The notes: a model not told the origin generated them from the letters alone. A DNA stretch of 64,000 bases from Marinilabilia salmonicolor JCM 21150 (GCF_000259075.1 NZ_AJKI01000040.1:124001-188000), one strand, 5' to 3'. Shown: positions 31,269 to 40,068, numbered from the stretch's first letter. Numbers and translations are program-made.

Positions 31269-32081
31269 CTAGAGTGTTCCCACCAGTTCTGCAATCACGT
31301 TGGTCATTTTGGGTTCGGCTGCTGCTGCTACTTCCTGAACTTCCTCATGGGAGATTTCCACAATTTGTCCGGGAACTCCGGAGTCGGTGATGATGCTAAC
31401 TCCGAAACAGGTCATCCCGGCATGACGGGCAACAATGACCTCGGGTACGGTGGACATACCCACTGTATCGCCGCCAATTACCCTGAAAAACTTGTATTCA
31501 GCTGGTGTTTCAAAGGTAGGACCTGCCGTTCCCACGTACACCCCTGTTTTGAGCTCAATGCCATTGTTTTTTGCAATTTCCAGGGCTTTTTGGGTAAGTG
31601 CTTTGCTATATGGTTCACTCATATCCGGGAAGCGTGGTCCCAGTTCATTCTGGTTTTTTCCTATCAGCGGGTTGTCTCCAAACATATTGATGTGATCGGT
31701 TATAACCATGATGTCCCCCACTTTAAATTCAGGATTCAGGCCCCCGCTTGCATTGGATACGATGAGGTGGTCTATTCCCAGTGCTTTCATTGCACGTACA
31801 GGAAAGGTTACTTCTTTCATATCGTAACCTTCGTAGTAATGAAAACGACCCTGCATCGCTACAATCTCGGTCCCGCGAATGGAGCCAAATATGAGGCGTC
31901 CTTCATGGCCTTCAACCGTTGAGACCGGAAAGTTTGGTATGTCTCCATACGAAACGGTTTCTTTTATTTCAATTTCTTTGACCAGACCACCCAGTCCGGT
32001 TCCCAGTATGATGCCCACGCGGGCAGAGGTGCTGTGGTTTTGTTTAAGAAACGTTGCTGTTTCCTGAATTTTCTTCAACAT
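31269..32081 (-). CDS. purine nucleoside phosphorylase (PNP/MTAP family)
   Basis: A 270-residue enzyme that splits inosine or guanosine with phosphate into base and ribose-1-phosphate (purine salvage). The phosphate-binding start is GIILGTGLGGLVKEIE (about 23-38). GRFHYYEGYDMKEVTFPVRA, the asparagine loop NASGGLNPEFKVGDIMVITD and the purine-binding GPTFETPAEYKFFRVIGGD are all present, as is GMSTVPEVIVARHAG. This is the trimeric PNP type (PunA/DeoD-unrelated), of normal length. The ATG at 32081 lies 38 bp inside the 3' end of lpxK on the same strand. Confidence 0.94.
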   Translation of the reverse strand: MLKKIQETATFLKQNHSTSARVGIILGTGLGGLVKEIEIKETVSYGDIPNFPVSTVEGHEGRLIFGSIRGTEIVAMQGRFHYYEGYDMKEVTFPVRAMKALGIDHLIVSNASGGLNPEFKVGDIMVITDHINMFGDNPLIGKNQNELGPRFPDMSEPYSKALTQKALEIAKNNGIELKTGVYVGTAGPTFETPAEYKFFRVIGGDTVGMSTVPEVIVARHAGMTCFGVSIITDSGVPGQIVEISHEEVQEVAAAAEPKMTNVIAELVGTL

Positions 32082-33117
32082 AATTTTTTACGGTTTTTAA
32101 AAATGTGTCCTGTTCGTTAAAGAGTATTTTCAACTCAATGGGAAGATACCAAATTTTTTCGGATAGGTCAGCCGGCAGATTCTTGTGCCTGAGTCTTACT
32201 GCATCCTTTTCGGTGGTGACAACAATGGAGTCAGGGCTCATTTTTGCAAGTTTGTTGTTGATTTTTCTTAAATCGGAATCAGAAAAATCATGGTGATCCG
32301 GGAATGATATTTTCTCGAATTCTTTGGCAAAACCGGCTACTTCATTAAAGAAGGGAGCAGGATTGCCGATGCCGGTAATTGCGAGTACGGACTTTTTTCC
32401 CTGGGCCGATTCGGGAAGGGTGTCGGTATCTTTTAGGGGTTTTAGTTTATCGTAGCCTATGCTGCTAAAAAATACCAGTTGATGAGCTGTTGGCTTAAGC
32501 TTTCGTAAGATTTGGGTTTTTTCTGTTTCACTCAGGTTGCAGGGGCATTTATTAACGATAATGATGTCGGCTCTTTTCTTGCCACAAAGGGGTTCTCTGA
32601 GATTGCCTGATGGCAGACAAAAGTCTTTGTAGATGGGGCGGAAATAATCTGTTACAAGAATGGAAAGACCGGGAGATACGGCTCTGTGTTGGTAAGCATC
32701 ATCGAGCAACACTACTTTGGGGGGAGGATTTAGATGAAGCAGATGGTTCATCCCCAGGATGCGTCTTTCGGCCACCATTACGGTGAGTGCGGGGAATTTT
32801 TGTTTCATCTGCATGGGCTCATCTCCAATGGTGGATGCAGTTGCGTCATCATTTGCATGGAGCGGGCCTTTGGTTTTTCTGCCATACCCGCGACTCAGCA
32901 GAGCGCAGGGGTAATCCGGAATCAGGGTTTTAATCAACAATTCGGTCAATGGTGTTTTTCCGGTTCCTCCAACGGTTAGATTGCCCACTGAGATGAGCGG
33001 AACCGGATAAGGGGTGCTCTTTTTAATTCCGCTGTTGTATAGTGCGTTGCGAATGGAGGTTGCCAGGCAATACATCAGCGAGAATGGGAAAAGCAAAATC
33101 CGGAGGGCTCGTTGCAT
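32044..33117 (-). CDS. lpxK: tetraacyldisaccharide 4'-kinase
   Basis: A 357-residue inner-membrane kinase that phosphorylates the 4' position of the lipid A precursor. There is a short N-terminal hydrophobic stretch (about 5-20), then the P-loop in ISVGNLTVGGTGKTPLTELL (about 43-62). SRGYGRKTKG, GDEPMQMKQKFP, VLLDDAYQHRAV, PSGNLREP and ITGIGNPAPFF are all LpxK blocks. A C-terminal VTTEKDAVRL closes the core. The protein shows that the organism makes Gram-negative lipid A. It overlaps the PNP gene by 38 bp and is 75 bp downstream of sppA, with a hairpin in that gap. Confidence 0.96.
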   Translation of the reverse strand: MQRALRILLFPFSLMYCLATSIRNALYNSGIKKSTPYPVPLISVGNLTVGGTGKTPLTELLIKTLIPDYPCALLSRGYGRKTKGPLHANDDATASTIGDEPMQMKQKFPALTVMVAERRILGMNHLLHLNPPPKVVLLDDAYQHRAVSPGLSILVTDYFRPIYKDFCLPSGNLREPLCGKKRADIIIVNKCPCNLSETEKTQILRKLKPTAHQLVFFSSIGYDKLKPLKDTDTLPESAQGKKSVLAITGIGNPAPFFNEVAGFAKEFEKISFPDHHDFSDSDLRKINNKLAKMSPDSIVVTTEKDAVRLRHKNLPADLSEKIWYLPIELKILFNEQDTFLKTVKNYVEENSGNSNVS

Positions 33118-33139
33118 TGATCTGTCTTTTGGATAACAA

Positions 33140-33172
33140 AGGGCGCATAAGGTCTTTCACTTTATGCGCCCT
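33140..33172 (-). terminator. hairpin between sppA and lpxK (weak terminator or attenuator)
   Basis: An 11-bp perfect stem AGGGCGCATAA (33140-33150) with TTATGCGCCCT (33162-33172) and an 11-nt loop. On the minus strand it is followed by TTGTTATCC rather than a long T-run, so termination would be partial and lpxK could still be read from sppA. Confidence 0.6.
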
Positions 33173-33191
33173 CTGCAATAATATAGTATTG

Positions 33192-34961
33192 TTAGTTAAT
33201 AGAGATTTCGTATGGAATTCGTGCCTGAATGGGGTACGATTCCTTCAGATCTTCGATGGTTTGCATATACTGGAGGTATTCTGAGTTGCCAAAGAATACT
33301 GACTTCATGTGTGCTGAAGCATTGCCGGTAAGATCTTTCATCAGTTGTTCAAATGGAGGCAACACTTCCGGCAGCTCTACGATTCGGTAGTTATTAGCAA
33401 CGCCGGCTTTTTCTGCTGCAATATCCACGGCAGTGTCGATTCCGCCCAATACATCCACCAGGTCGATTTCAAGGGCATTTTCACCACTCCAGACGCGTCC
33501 CTGGCCTATTTCATCAATGGCTGCTTTGGTGGTTTGTCGTCCATCTGCGCAACGTTGCAGGAAGAAGTCATAAAAATGTTCGATGTAAGCCTGCATGATC
33601 TCTTTTTCCTCAGGTCGGAAAGGGCGTGTCAGAGCTGGCATGTCTGCAAATTTATTGGTGTTGACCACGTCGGTAGAGATGCCTATTTTGTCAAGAAGCC
33701 CCTTGAAGTTGGGGATGGTTCCAAAAACGCCAATAGACCCGGTGAGCGTGTTGGGATGTGCCACGATGGTATCGGCGGCACACGCAATGTAATAACCACC
33801 GGATGCTGCAAGGTCGCTCATAGAAACAATCAAAGGTTTGGTATCAGCGGTCAGCTTCACTTCTCTCCAGATGATTTCGGACCCCATGCCGGAACCCCCG
33901 GGTGAATTGATGCGTAAAACCACGGCTTTGATTGATGAATCGCGACGGGCTTCACGAATGGTACGCGATAGATCCTCGGAGTTGATGCCATCCTGACCGG
34001 CATCGATAGCTCCTTCTGCGTAAATGATGGCCACTTTATTTTTGGCAATGCCTTTTTTACCGTCAGCCACATAAGCTTTGGCATATTGTCTTATGCCGAC
34101 ACTGTTGAGGTCTTTGGTGTAATCGGTTTTTGTGGAGTCCTTCAGCTCATTGAGCACCTGGTCCTTGTACTTCAGGTCGTCCAGCAGGCCTGATTTCAAA
34201 AGAAAGTCATCGGTTTGGAACATGGGCACCTGATTGGCTATCTCATTGAGCCTTCCCGGTGCAATATCCCGGACTTCTGATATTTTCTGTGTGATGTGAT
34301 CCCACATGGAATTCACATAAGTTTCTGTCTGGAGTCTGGCCTCATCACTCATGTCGGTGCGTGTAAATGGCTCAATGGCCGACTTGAATTTTCCATGACG
34401 AAATACCTGAACATCAATGCCAAGTTTTTCAAGGGTATTCTTGAAGTAGGTGTGTTGTGACGAAATACCCTGGAAATTGAGCATCCCGGCAGGAGGCAGA
34501 TAAATGCGGTCGGCCGCGGAAGCCAGATAATAAGATTTTTGGGAATAAACAGGCGCAAAGCTGATGATAAACTTGCCGGTTTTCTTGAAATCCAAAAGGG
34601 CATTCCGGATCTCTTCAATGGTGGCATGACCTCCCATTACCAGGCCGGACTCAAGGTAGATTCCTTTGATTCTGTTGTCGCGGCCGGCTTTTTTGATGCT
34701 CGAAAGGATTTGATTCAAACCCATTGGGGCGGCTTCTCCGGAAATTTCAGCGAAAATTTGTGCAAAAGGGTCATCGGCTGTTCGCTCTACAATTGGGCCG
34801 TCCAGTTTGAGCACAAGCAGTGAGTTGTCTTTAACGCTTACTTCCTGCGAACTTGAAGCTGCAAGAATGCCTACAAAAATAAAAAAACCGAGCGTCAGGA
34901 TGGTGATGGAAACCACTGACCCTACAATGACAGCAAGGGTGTACTTAAGAAATTTCTTCAT
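33192..34961 (-). CDS. sppA: signal peptide peptidase SppA (long, 67K type)
   Basis: A 589-residue membrane serine protease that clears cleaved signal peptides. TM1 is about residues 7-32. It has the duplicated ClpP-like fold of the long type. The first half carries the general-base Lys in APVYSQKSYYLASAADRIYL. The second half carries the nucleophile Ser near 384 in LAASGGYYIACAADTIVAHP, preceded by INSPGGSGMGSEIIW and followed by TLTGSIGVFG. Both parts look intact and the length is right for the E. coli-like form. It is alone upstream, followed by the hairpin and lpxK. Confidence 0.95.
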   Translation of the reverse strand: MKKFLKYTLAVIVGSVVSITILTLGFFIFVGILAASSSQEVSVKDNSLLVLKLDGPIVERTADDPFAQIFAEISGEAAPMGLNQILSSIKKAGRDNRIKGIYLESGLVMGGHATIEEIRNALLDFKKTGKFIISFAPVYSQKSYYLASAADRIYLPPAGMLNFQGISSQHTYFKNTLEKLGIDVQVFRHGKFKSAIEPFTRTDMSDEARLQTETYVNSMWDHITQKISEVRDIAPGRLNEIANQVPMFQTDDFLLKSGLLDDLKYKDQVLNELKDSTKTDYTKDLNSVGIRQYAKAYVADGKKGIAKNKVAIIYAEGAIDAGQDGINSEDLSRTIREARRDSSIKAVVLRINSPGGSGMGSEIIWREVKLTADTKPLIVSMSDLAASGGYYIACAADTIVAHPNTLTGSIGVFGTIPNFKGLLDKIGISTDVVNTNKFADMPALTRPFRPEEKEIMQAYIEHFYDFFLQRCADGRQTTKAAIDEIGQGRVWSGENALEIDLVDVLGGIDTAVDIAAEKAGVANNYRIVELPEVLPPFEQLMKDLTGNASAHMKSVFFGNSEYLQYMQTIEDLKESYPIQARIPYEISIN

Positions 34962-35383
34962 GTTCGTTTTTTTAGGGTTATTTTCCTGTTTAAGTTAACA
35001 TGCTTAATTTACAAATAAATAATTATTTCTTCTATCCGTTTTATTCGTTGTTGATTGTAATTTCTTGATCGTTGAACATTGCATTGAAATAAATCACACT
35101 CCCTCTCATTTTTGGTTGCTTCGCGACCAATAATGAGAGGGGGTTGGAGGCAACTTCCAAACCCAGGGCGTTGCCCAAGGCTATTGCTTTCAGGCTTTGA
35201 GCCTGTTCACACCTTACCTGTCTTATGTGTAAAGCAGGTTAAGTTAAAAACAGGAATTGTTTAGTAAAAATAATAGCTTTAAGACTTGTCTGTTTTCTTC
35301 AAAAGTCATTCTTTTACAAATTTGCAAAAAATAATTTATTTGAAGGTGACAGACTTCAGCTTTTCACAAAACAACTGATTATT
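34962..35383. other. 422-bp gap with the second copy of the palindromic repeat
   Basis: Between divergent sppA and folK. It holds the dispersed repeat at 35101-35245; the flanks are A/T-rich and no clear promoter box stands out, although ATAATTTATTTGAAGG just before folK is close to one. Confidence 0.5.
35101..35245. repeat. palindromic dispersed repeat, copy 2
   Basis: The stem CCCTCTCATTTTTGGTT (35101-35117) pairs with 35125-35141 with one mismatch. It is followed by AACCCAGGGCGTTGCCCAAGG (35158 on, one base longer than quoted windows of copy 1), CTATTGCTTTCAGGC and the GCCTGTT...ACCTG words also seen, in inverse order, around 16300-16390. Same family as the element at 16370-16495. Confidence 0.75.
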
Positions 35384-35869
35384 ATGTCAACGGTCATTCT
35401 ACTTCTCGGGGGAAATCGGGGAGAAACAGAGAAGGTGTTTCAGCAGGCTATCGGGCTTATTGAACAACAGATTGGATTGATTCAACGGATCTCCTCCATG
35501 TATAAAAGTCCGCCATGGGGCTTTGAAGATGAGCAGTGGTTTCTGAATCAGGTGATTTTTGTGGAAACGACTTTGGCAGCCGGGAGTGTGTTGGAAAAAA
35601 CGCAACAGATTGAGCGTGATATGGGGCGTAAAAAAAAGACGACCACTCATTACGAAGGTCGTCTTCTGGATATTGATATCTTGTTTTATGATAATGTCAT
35701 AATCTCCTCTCCGAACCTCACGATTCCTCATGAGCGTATTCATTTGCGGCGTTTTACGTTGTTACCGTTGCATGAACTAACGCCCGGTTTCATACATCCG
35801 GTAATGAATAAAAGCATTGCAGAACTGCTGAAAGAATGTCCTGATGAATCGGAAGTGAAAAAACTGTGA
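35384..35869 (+). CDS. folK: 2-amino-4-hydroxy-6-hydroxymethyldihydropteridine diphosphokinase
   Basis: A 161-residue enzyme that transfers pyrophosphate from ATP to the pterin in folate synthesis. The start VILLLGGNRGETEKVFQQAI matches the family (xLLxLGxNxGD). SPPWGFEDEQWFLNQVIFVE gives the pterin-binding region, and GRLLDIDILFYDNVIISSPN with LTIPHERIHLRRFTLLPLHE is the HPPK signature, with the metal-binding Asp pair in DIDI. Normal length. It converges on upp, with 7 bp between the stops. Confidence 0.95.
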   Translation: MSTVILLLGGNRGETEKVFQQAIGLIEQQIGLIQRISSMYKSPPWGFEDEQWFLNQVIFVETTLAAGSVLEKTQQIERDMGRKKKTTTHYEGRLLDIDILFYDNVIISSPNLTIPHERIHLRRFTLLPLHELTPGFIHPVMNKSIAELLKECPDESEVKKL

Positions 35870-35876
35870 GAACCCG

Positions 35877-36530
35877 CTATAATTTGGGGCCATAAGCCAG
35901 GTCTCCCGCATCTCCCAGTCCCGGGACGATGTAGGATTTTGCATTGAGTTCATCATCCACTGTAGCCAGCCATAATGTAACGGGTTCATCTCCCAGTTTT
36001 TTCTGAATATACTCCACACCTTCCTGACTTGCCACAATACTCACCAGGTGCACATGTTTTGGGGTTCCGTTGGCTTGAATGGCTTTGTATGCCAGTTCGA
36101 TGGATGACCCGGTAGCAAGCATGGGGTCGGCCATAATTACAATTTTATCGTTGAGATCGGGTGCTGAAATGTACTCGATGTGAATGTCGAATTCTCCGTC
36201 GTCAGTGTATTTTCTGAAGGCGGATACAAATCCGTTTTCTGCACGGTCGAGGTAATTGAGCAATCCGTTGTGGAGCGGTACTCCGGCCCTGAGAATGGAG
36301 GTCACCACCACTTTTTCCTGAGGCAACCACTCTTTGGCTGTTCCAAGTGGAGTAGGAATGTCAGTTTCTTTGTAGGTCAGCGTCTTGCTGATTTCCAGTG
36401 CAAATATTTCGCCGATCCGTTCAAGATTTCTGCGAAAGCGAAGGGGGTCGTGCTGAATGTTGACATCTCTTAATTCTGCGACAAAAGTGCTAAGGATACT
36501 GAAGGGTTCATTAATGAGTTTAATTTCCAT
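35877..36530 (-). CDS. upp: uracil phosphoribosyltransferase
   Basis: A 217-residue enzyme that converts uracil and PRPP to UMP (pyrimidine salvage). The PRPP loop is IVIMADPMLATGSSIELAYK (about 127-146). VTSILRAGVPLHNGLLNYL and HVHLVSIVASQEGVEYIQKK are Upp family blocks. The C-terminal YIVPGLGDAGDLAYGPKL is the conserved uracil-binding end. Length is normal. It is transcribed toward folK, and no other gene shares its transcript on the left. Confidence 0.96.
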   Translation of the reverse strand: MEIKLINEPFSILSTFVAELRDVNIQHDPLRFRRNLERIGEIFALEISKTLTYKETDIPTPLGTAKEWLPQEKVVVTSILRAGVPLHNGLLNYLDRAENGFVSAFRKYTDDGEFDIHIEYISAPDLNDKIVIMADPMLATGSSIELAYKAIQANGTPKHVHLVSIVASQEGVEYIQKKLGDEPVTLWLATVDDELNAKSYIVPGLGDAGDLAYGPKL

Positions 36531-36594
36531 TTCCCGATTTTTACATGCAAAAATAATGTTTAAGGTTCAAAAAATCATAAAAGTGCTGTGTTTT

Positions 36595-37626
36595 TTACTT
36601 GTAAAACATATAAGTGAGGTTTTTCAGTCTGTTCGAAAGATGTGCCCTTTTCCCTAATTTCAGAATCAGTGGCAGGTTGTTTTTCTGAAATGCCGGATAA
36701 ATAAGGTGATCAGCTCCGAAGCTTTTATTGAATGAAGCAATACTCTCAATGTCGGAGCCGGCAAAATCGAGTAGCTTGTTTTGTTGTGAATATTCTTGAA
36801 GGAAATGGTTTATCAAACCAAATGTGGCGTAATTCTTCCGGCCAAAAGCATTGGTGATATGGTAGAGGATTATTCGTTTCTTGCCGAAAAGGAAAAAGCA
36901 GGCACCTGCAATTTCTCCTTTTTTCGTTGCTGTATAAAGTGCTCCCTTTTTTAGGTTGATGGCGGTTTGTACCATTTTGGAGAAATTGGCGTTGTGGCTT
37001 TCGGGAGTATAAAGTTCCGGCTTGTCTTTTGCTCTTTGTTGTTGTAATGTTTTGTAAACTGTGGGATTCGTGTTATGTTCAATGGTGAAATTTTCTTTCA
37101 GGAATCGTCTGACGTTTTTTCGATGAGTTTTGGAAAACGTTGAAAAAATAGTTTCGTAATCTGACTTCAGGGAAAGTTCATAGTTGTTTCTGAAGGATAG
37201 AAATTTTTCTGTTATGGTATTCGATGAGTCCATTCTTACATCAGGAAGAAAGCTGTAACTGATGAATCGGAAATTGCGAAAAAGAGGATGTTTAAATACC
37301 AAATGTTTGAGTGAGGATAATTGCGTCAATGAGGAGAACAAATCGAGATTGTGAATGTCATGCGGCATTTGAATTAATCTAATTCCAAACCTTGAAGATA
37401 TTTTAACCGGCATCACCCCAGCATAATCGCCTATAACCAGTCCGTGCCAATCGGGTGTCAGATAATCCAGTACCCAGCTGTAGGCCACCGGGGTTTCGTT
37501 TATTGAGTTTTCGATGCATTTGTCCCAACGGTCGATGTTGATTTCTGTACGGGGTAGCAACTCAACTGAATAGTCGGCAAGAGTCTCTTGTGAGGATGAT
37601 GAAGAAGCATTTGGTGCTTTGGTCAT
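36595..37626 (-). CDS. FemAB/GNAT-like acyltransferase-type protein, copy B
   Basis: A 343-residue protein with the split GNAT pattern of FemAB / Acetyltransf_6 proteins. The first half has TPVAYSWVLDYLTPDWHGLV then IGDYAGVMPVKISSRFGIRL, and the second half GALYTATKKGEIAGACFFLF, GKKRIILYHITNAF and GLINHFLQEYSQQNKLLDFA, ending in FNKSFGADHLIYPAF. Such proteins add an amino acid or acyl group to cell-wall or lipid precursors, though no substrate can be given here. The N-terminal 20 residues are Ser-rich. Its start overlaps the stop of the paralogous gene upstream by 1 bp (TAATG), so the pair is translationally coupled. Confidence 0.75.
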   Translation of the reverse strand: MTKAPNASSSSSQETLADYSVELLPRTEINIDRWDKCIENSINETPVAYSWVLDYLTPDWHGLVIGDYAGVMPVKISSRFGIRLIQMPHDIHNLDLFSSLTQLSSLKHLVFKHPLFRNFRFISYSFLPDVRMDSSNTITEKFLSFRNNYELSLKSDYETIFSTFSKTHRKNVRRFLKENFTIEHNTNPTVYKTLQQQRAKDKPELYTPESHNANFSKMVQTAINLKKGALYTATKKGEIAGACFFLFGKKRIILYHITNAFGRKNYATFGLINHFLQEYSQQNKLLDFAGSDIESIASFNKSFGADHLIYPAFQKNNLPLILKLGKRAHLSNRLKNLTYMFYK

Positions 37627-38516
37627 TACAAAAATCCTTTTTTATATCTGAGGCATTGATGTTGATCAAACATTATGAGAGAGGTGAGGGGAGTACAGGA
37701 AAAGGGAATCTCGAGAGTGAGGTTGCTTTCGCAATTGCTCTCAATCAGGTGGTTGATGGCCTTAAATACGCCTTTTGATTGTCGCCCTTCCTGGTTTTCA
37801 ACGCAATCGAACAGAAAGAGCCTGTTGTTGGATTTAATCAGGAAGACCGCTGCAATTAATTCATTACGTGCAGAGTAGGTGGCATAAATGCCGGCGCTTT
37901 TGTAACGGATAGCATAGTTCATAATCCTTGTGAGTTGCATCTCCTCAGTGGCTCCTTTTTTCTTTTGTCTTCTTCTGAAGAACATATATTCATCACTTCT
38001 AATGGAGCGCATTACGAAAGTTCCGTCATTTTTCAACAATGTTTCTTTTGCCCCCTTGCTGTAACGTTCTTTTATTTTTTTGTAAGGTGTGATTAGGTCC
38101 AGAACCGGCACTTTTACGGTTCTTCGACGGTTGTATTTAGTGATACGGTTCAGGTGATTGAGTGTAAGGGAGATGTTGGTGTAGGGGATGCAGTGCAGGA
38201 TTGCTTCAACTTTTTCGGCGGGCAGGTGATTGGAAGAAAAAACACCAAGAAAAGGGGCCATACGGGGTTGACTAACCTTTACGATGCCCATTTTGCGGAT
38301 TAATGGAATCGGACATACTGTTTCGTAATCTCCTTCAATAAGCAGTTCCCATTCGTCACAGGTCTGATCTAAATACCAGGAATAGGCAAAGATATTGGCA
38401 TTGAAAGATCTTTTTAATGCATTGTCATATTTAAGGCGGTTTATCTCCTGGTTGTGTAAGTGTTGAATTTTCATGAAACTGTGTATATAATGGGGTTTTT
38501 TCCAACAAATGGGCAT
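37626..38516 (-). CDS. FemAB/GNAT-like acyltransferase-type protein, copy A
   Basis: A 296-residue paralogue of the next gene. It shares FAYSWYLDQTCDEWELLIEG and DYETVCPIPLIRKMGIVKV in the N-terminal half, and GIYATYSARNELIAAVFLIK, RLFLFDCVENQEG and FKAINHLIESNCESNLTLEI in the acyltransferase half, but it is shorter at both ends. I use the ATG at 38516 because it overlaps the radC stop as TAATG, exactly as this gene's own stop overlaps the next start. An ATG at 38474 is the alternative. The three genes form one coupled unit with radC first. Substrate unknown. Confidence 0.75.
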   Translation of the reverse strand: MPICWKKPHYIHSFMKIQHLHNQEINRLKYDNALKRSFNANIFAYSWYLDQTCDEWELLIEGDYETVCPIPLIRKMGIVKVSQPRMAPFLGVFSSNHLPAEKVEAILHCIPYTNISLTLNHLNRITKYNRRRTVKVPVLDLITPYKKIKERYSKGAKETLLKNDGTFVMRSIRSDEYMFFRRRQKKKGATEEMQLTRIMNYAIRYKSAGIYATYSARNELIAAVFLIKSNNRLFLFDCVENQEGRQSKGVFKAINHLIESNCESNLTLEIPFSCTPLTSLIMFDQHQCLRYKKGFL

Positions 38517-39214
38517 TAGAGAATACCTTCATCTGCAAAGCTAAAATAATGGTTTTCGGCAATAATCACATGGTCTAATACATGAATGTCAAGAATTTTT
38601 CCAGCTTCGGCAAGTTTTTTGGTGATTGAGATGTCCGGTTGGCTGGGTTTGCGGTTTCCTGAAGGATGGTTGTGACATAAAATGATGGAAGAAGCGTGCT
38701 GGTAAAGTGCTTTTTCCATGATAAGACGTACATCAATAACGGTTCCGGCAATCCCTCCCTTACTAATATTGAAGCGGGTTACTACTTTATTGGCCTGATT
38801 GAGTACCAGTATCCAGAATTCTTCGTGTGGTAAATCTGCCAGTGTCGGGCTCATAAGGGTAAAGACATCTTCGCTTTTTCTGATTTGGGGTTTTTCGAGG
38901 GGGGAGGCCAGTTGGCGTCTTCGGCCCAGCTCCAGCGCTGCAACAATGGTGATGGCTTTGGCCTGACCAACTCCGTGGTAGCTTTTTTGTAAGGATTCAA
39001 TGGTGCTCTTTCCCAACTCATTTAGGTTGTTTCGGGCATCTCTCAGGATTTTTCTGGAGAGTTCAACTGCCGATTCTCTGCGGCTGCCGGACCCTATTAA
39101 TATGGCCAGAAGTTCAGCGTTTGAAAGAGATGCAATGCCCTTTTGGATGAGTTTTTCGCGGGGGCGATCCTCAATGGCCCAATGTCGGATGCTGGTTCTT
39201 TGATATTCTTCCAT
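38516..39214 (-). CDS. radC: RadC-family JAB/MPN-domain protein
   Basis: A 232-residue protein. I start it at ATG 39214 (MEEYQRTSIRHWAIEDRPRE); the longer frame begins with GTG at 39244. Residues 10-100 are the helix-hairpin-helix N-terminal domain (RPREKLIQKGIASLSNAELL then AILIGSGSR). The JAB domain has the zinc-binding pattern HNHPSGNRKPSQPD near 181. Despite the name, RadC-type proteins have no proven repair role. It is followed by two coupled acyltransferase-like genes. A short spacer and a terminator separate it from the tRNA-Glu/rpsT transcript upstream. Confidence 0.92.
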   Translation of the reverse strand: MEEYQRTSIRHWAIEDRPREKLIQKGIASLSNAELLAILIGSGSRRESAVELSRKILRDARNNLNELGKSTIESLQKSYHGVGQAKAITIVAALELGRRRQLASPLEKPQIRKSEDVFTLMSPTLADLPHEEFWILVLNQANKVVTRFNISKGGIAGTVIDVRLIMEKALYQHASSIILCHNHPSGNRKPSQPDISITKKLAEAGKILDIHVLDHVIIAENHYFSFADEGIL

Positions 39215-39335
39215 CCTTCTTTTTTTGGCACCAAGTCCCGGCACAATAGAAGTTCATGAGCAGGGGTTGGGCAGGTTAATGGATTGTTCGGGGTAAACGG
39301 TTGATGCAATATACAAAAAAAAGAAGCATAAAAAA

Positions 39336-39360
39336 AGGCCTTTCCAAACAGGAAAGACCT
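39336..39360 (-). terminator. terminator of the tRNA-Glu/rpsT transcript
   Basis: A 10-bp stem AGGTCTTTCC / GGAAAGGCCT with one G-U pair and a 5-nt loop, followed on the minus strand by seven Ts, immediately after the downstream tRNA-Glu. Confidence 0.88.
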
Positions 39361-39363
39361 CAG

Positions 39364-39435
39364 CAGTCCCTAGGAGAATCGAACTCCTGTTTCCAGGATG
39401 AAAACCTGGCGTCCTAACCACTAGACGAAGGGACC
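39364..39435 (-). tRNA. tRNA-Glu (anticodon TTC), downstream copy
   Basis: Minus strand begins GGTCCCTTCGTCTAGTGG. Acceptor GGTCCCT pairs with AGGGACT (first pair G-U), discriminator G. The anticodon stem CCAGG/CCTGG encloses TTTTCAT, so the anticodon is TTC. T-arm AGTTCGATTCTCCT. Identical to the copy at 39742-39813. Confidence 0.97.
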
Positions 39436-39451
39436 ATAAAAAGGCTTAATA

Positions 39452-39706
39452 CTAAGCCAGTTTACTGATGTGATTTGCCAAACTTGATTTCAGGTTTGAC
39501 GCATTATTTTTGTGAATAATGTTCTTTTTGGCAAGCTTGTCGATCATAGAAGTAACCTGAGGATACATTGATTCAGCTTCTGCCTTCTCTGTAGTGCTTC
39601 TCAGCTTCTTGATAGCATTACGGGCCGTTTTGGCGTAATACTTATTGTGAAGCTTGCGCTTCTCAATCTGACGAACTCTCTTCTTTGCTGATTGATGATT
39701 TGCCAT
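39452..39706 (-). CDS. rpsT: 30S ribosomal protein S20
   Basis: An 84-residue, very basic, all-helical protein that binds 16S rRNA in the small subunit. The opening [20 protein letters not shown] is diagnostic of S20, and [20 protein letters not shown] and the Ser-Leu ending are typical. It lies between two identical tRNA-Glu genes on the same strand (16 bp and 35 bp spacers), so all three are probably cut from one transcript started upstream of the right-hand tRNA. Confidence 0.97.
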   Translation of the reverse strand: MANHQSAKKRVRQIEKRKLHNKYYAKTARNAIKKLRSTTEKAEAESMYPQVTSMIDKLAKKNIIHKNNASNLKSSLANHISKLA

Positions 39707-39741
39707 CTCTAATCCTTGCTAATTGTTACAAATATTTTTAG

Positions 39742-39813
39742 CAGTCCCTAGGAGAATCGAACTCCTGTTTCCAGGATGAAAACCTGGCGTCCTAACCACT
39801 AGACGAAGGGACC
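39742..39813 (-). tRNA. tRNA-Glu (anticodon TTC), upstream copy
   Basis: Identical in sequence and structure to the copy at 39364-39435, including the bases GCA following its 3' end. First gene of the tRNA-rpsT-tRNA transcript. Confidence 0.97.
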
Positions 39814-39855
39814 ATATCGGTGCGCAAATGAAATGTTCTTTTTCAAATGCGGATG

Positions 39856-39886
39856 CAAAGATAAATCAAATTTCACTTCTTGCAAA
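39856..39886 (-). promoter_or_regulatory. promoter of tRNA-Glu/rpsT
   Basis: Minus-strand TATCTTTG (39856-39863) is an exact TAnnTTTG box, preceded after about 19 bp by TTTG (39883-39886) as -33. Confidence 0.7.
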
Positions 39887-40053
39887 TTTCGGGAATGAAA
39901 AAAGTAAAAAAATCGTGGTTGTTATTGCATTTTTTTTGTCGGTATATCTTAATTTATTTTGAATCAGTCTGTTTGTCGCGTTGTTGGGAATAATATTTTT
40001 CAATGAACTTGCAAATACATGATTTCCGGGAGTGTGCAATTTTCCTTTTGATA

Positions 40054-40068
40054 TGTGTTCTATACACA
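40054..40068. promoter_or_regulatory. candidate regulator operator O2
   Basis: TGTGTTCTATACACA: 5-bp inverted arms TGTGT/ACACA around 5 bp. It is 75 bp upstream of a similar, longer palindrome (40129-40150), so the same regulator may bind both. Confidence 0.4.
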
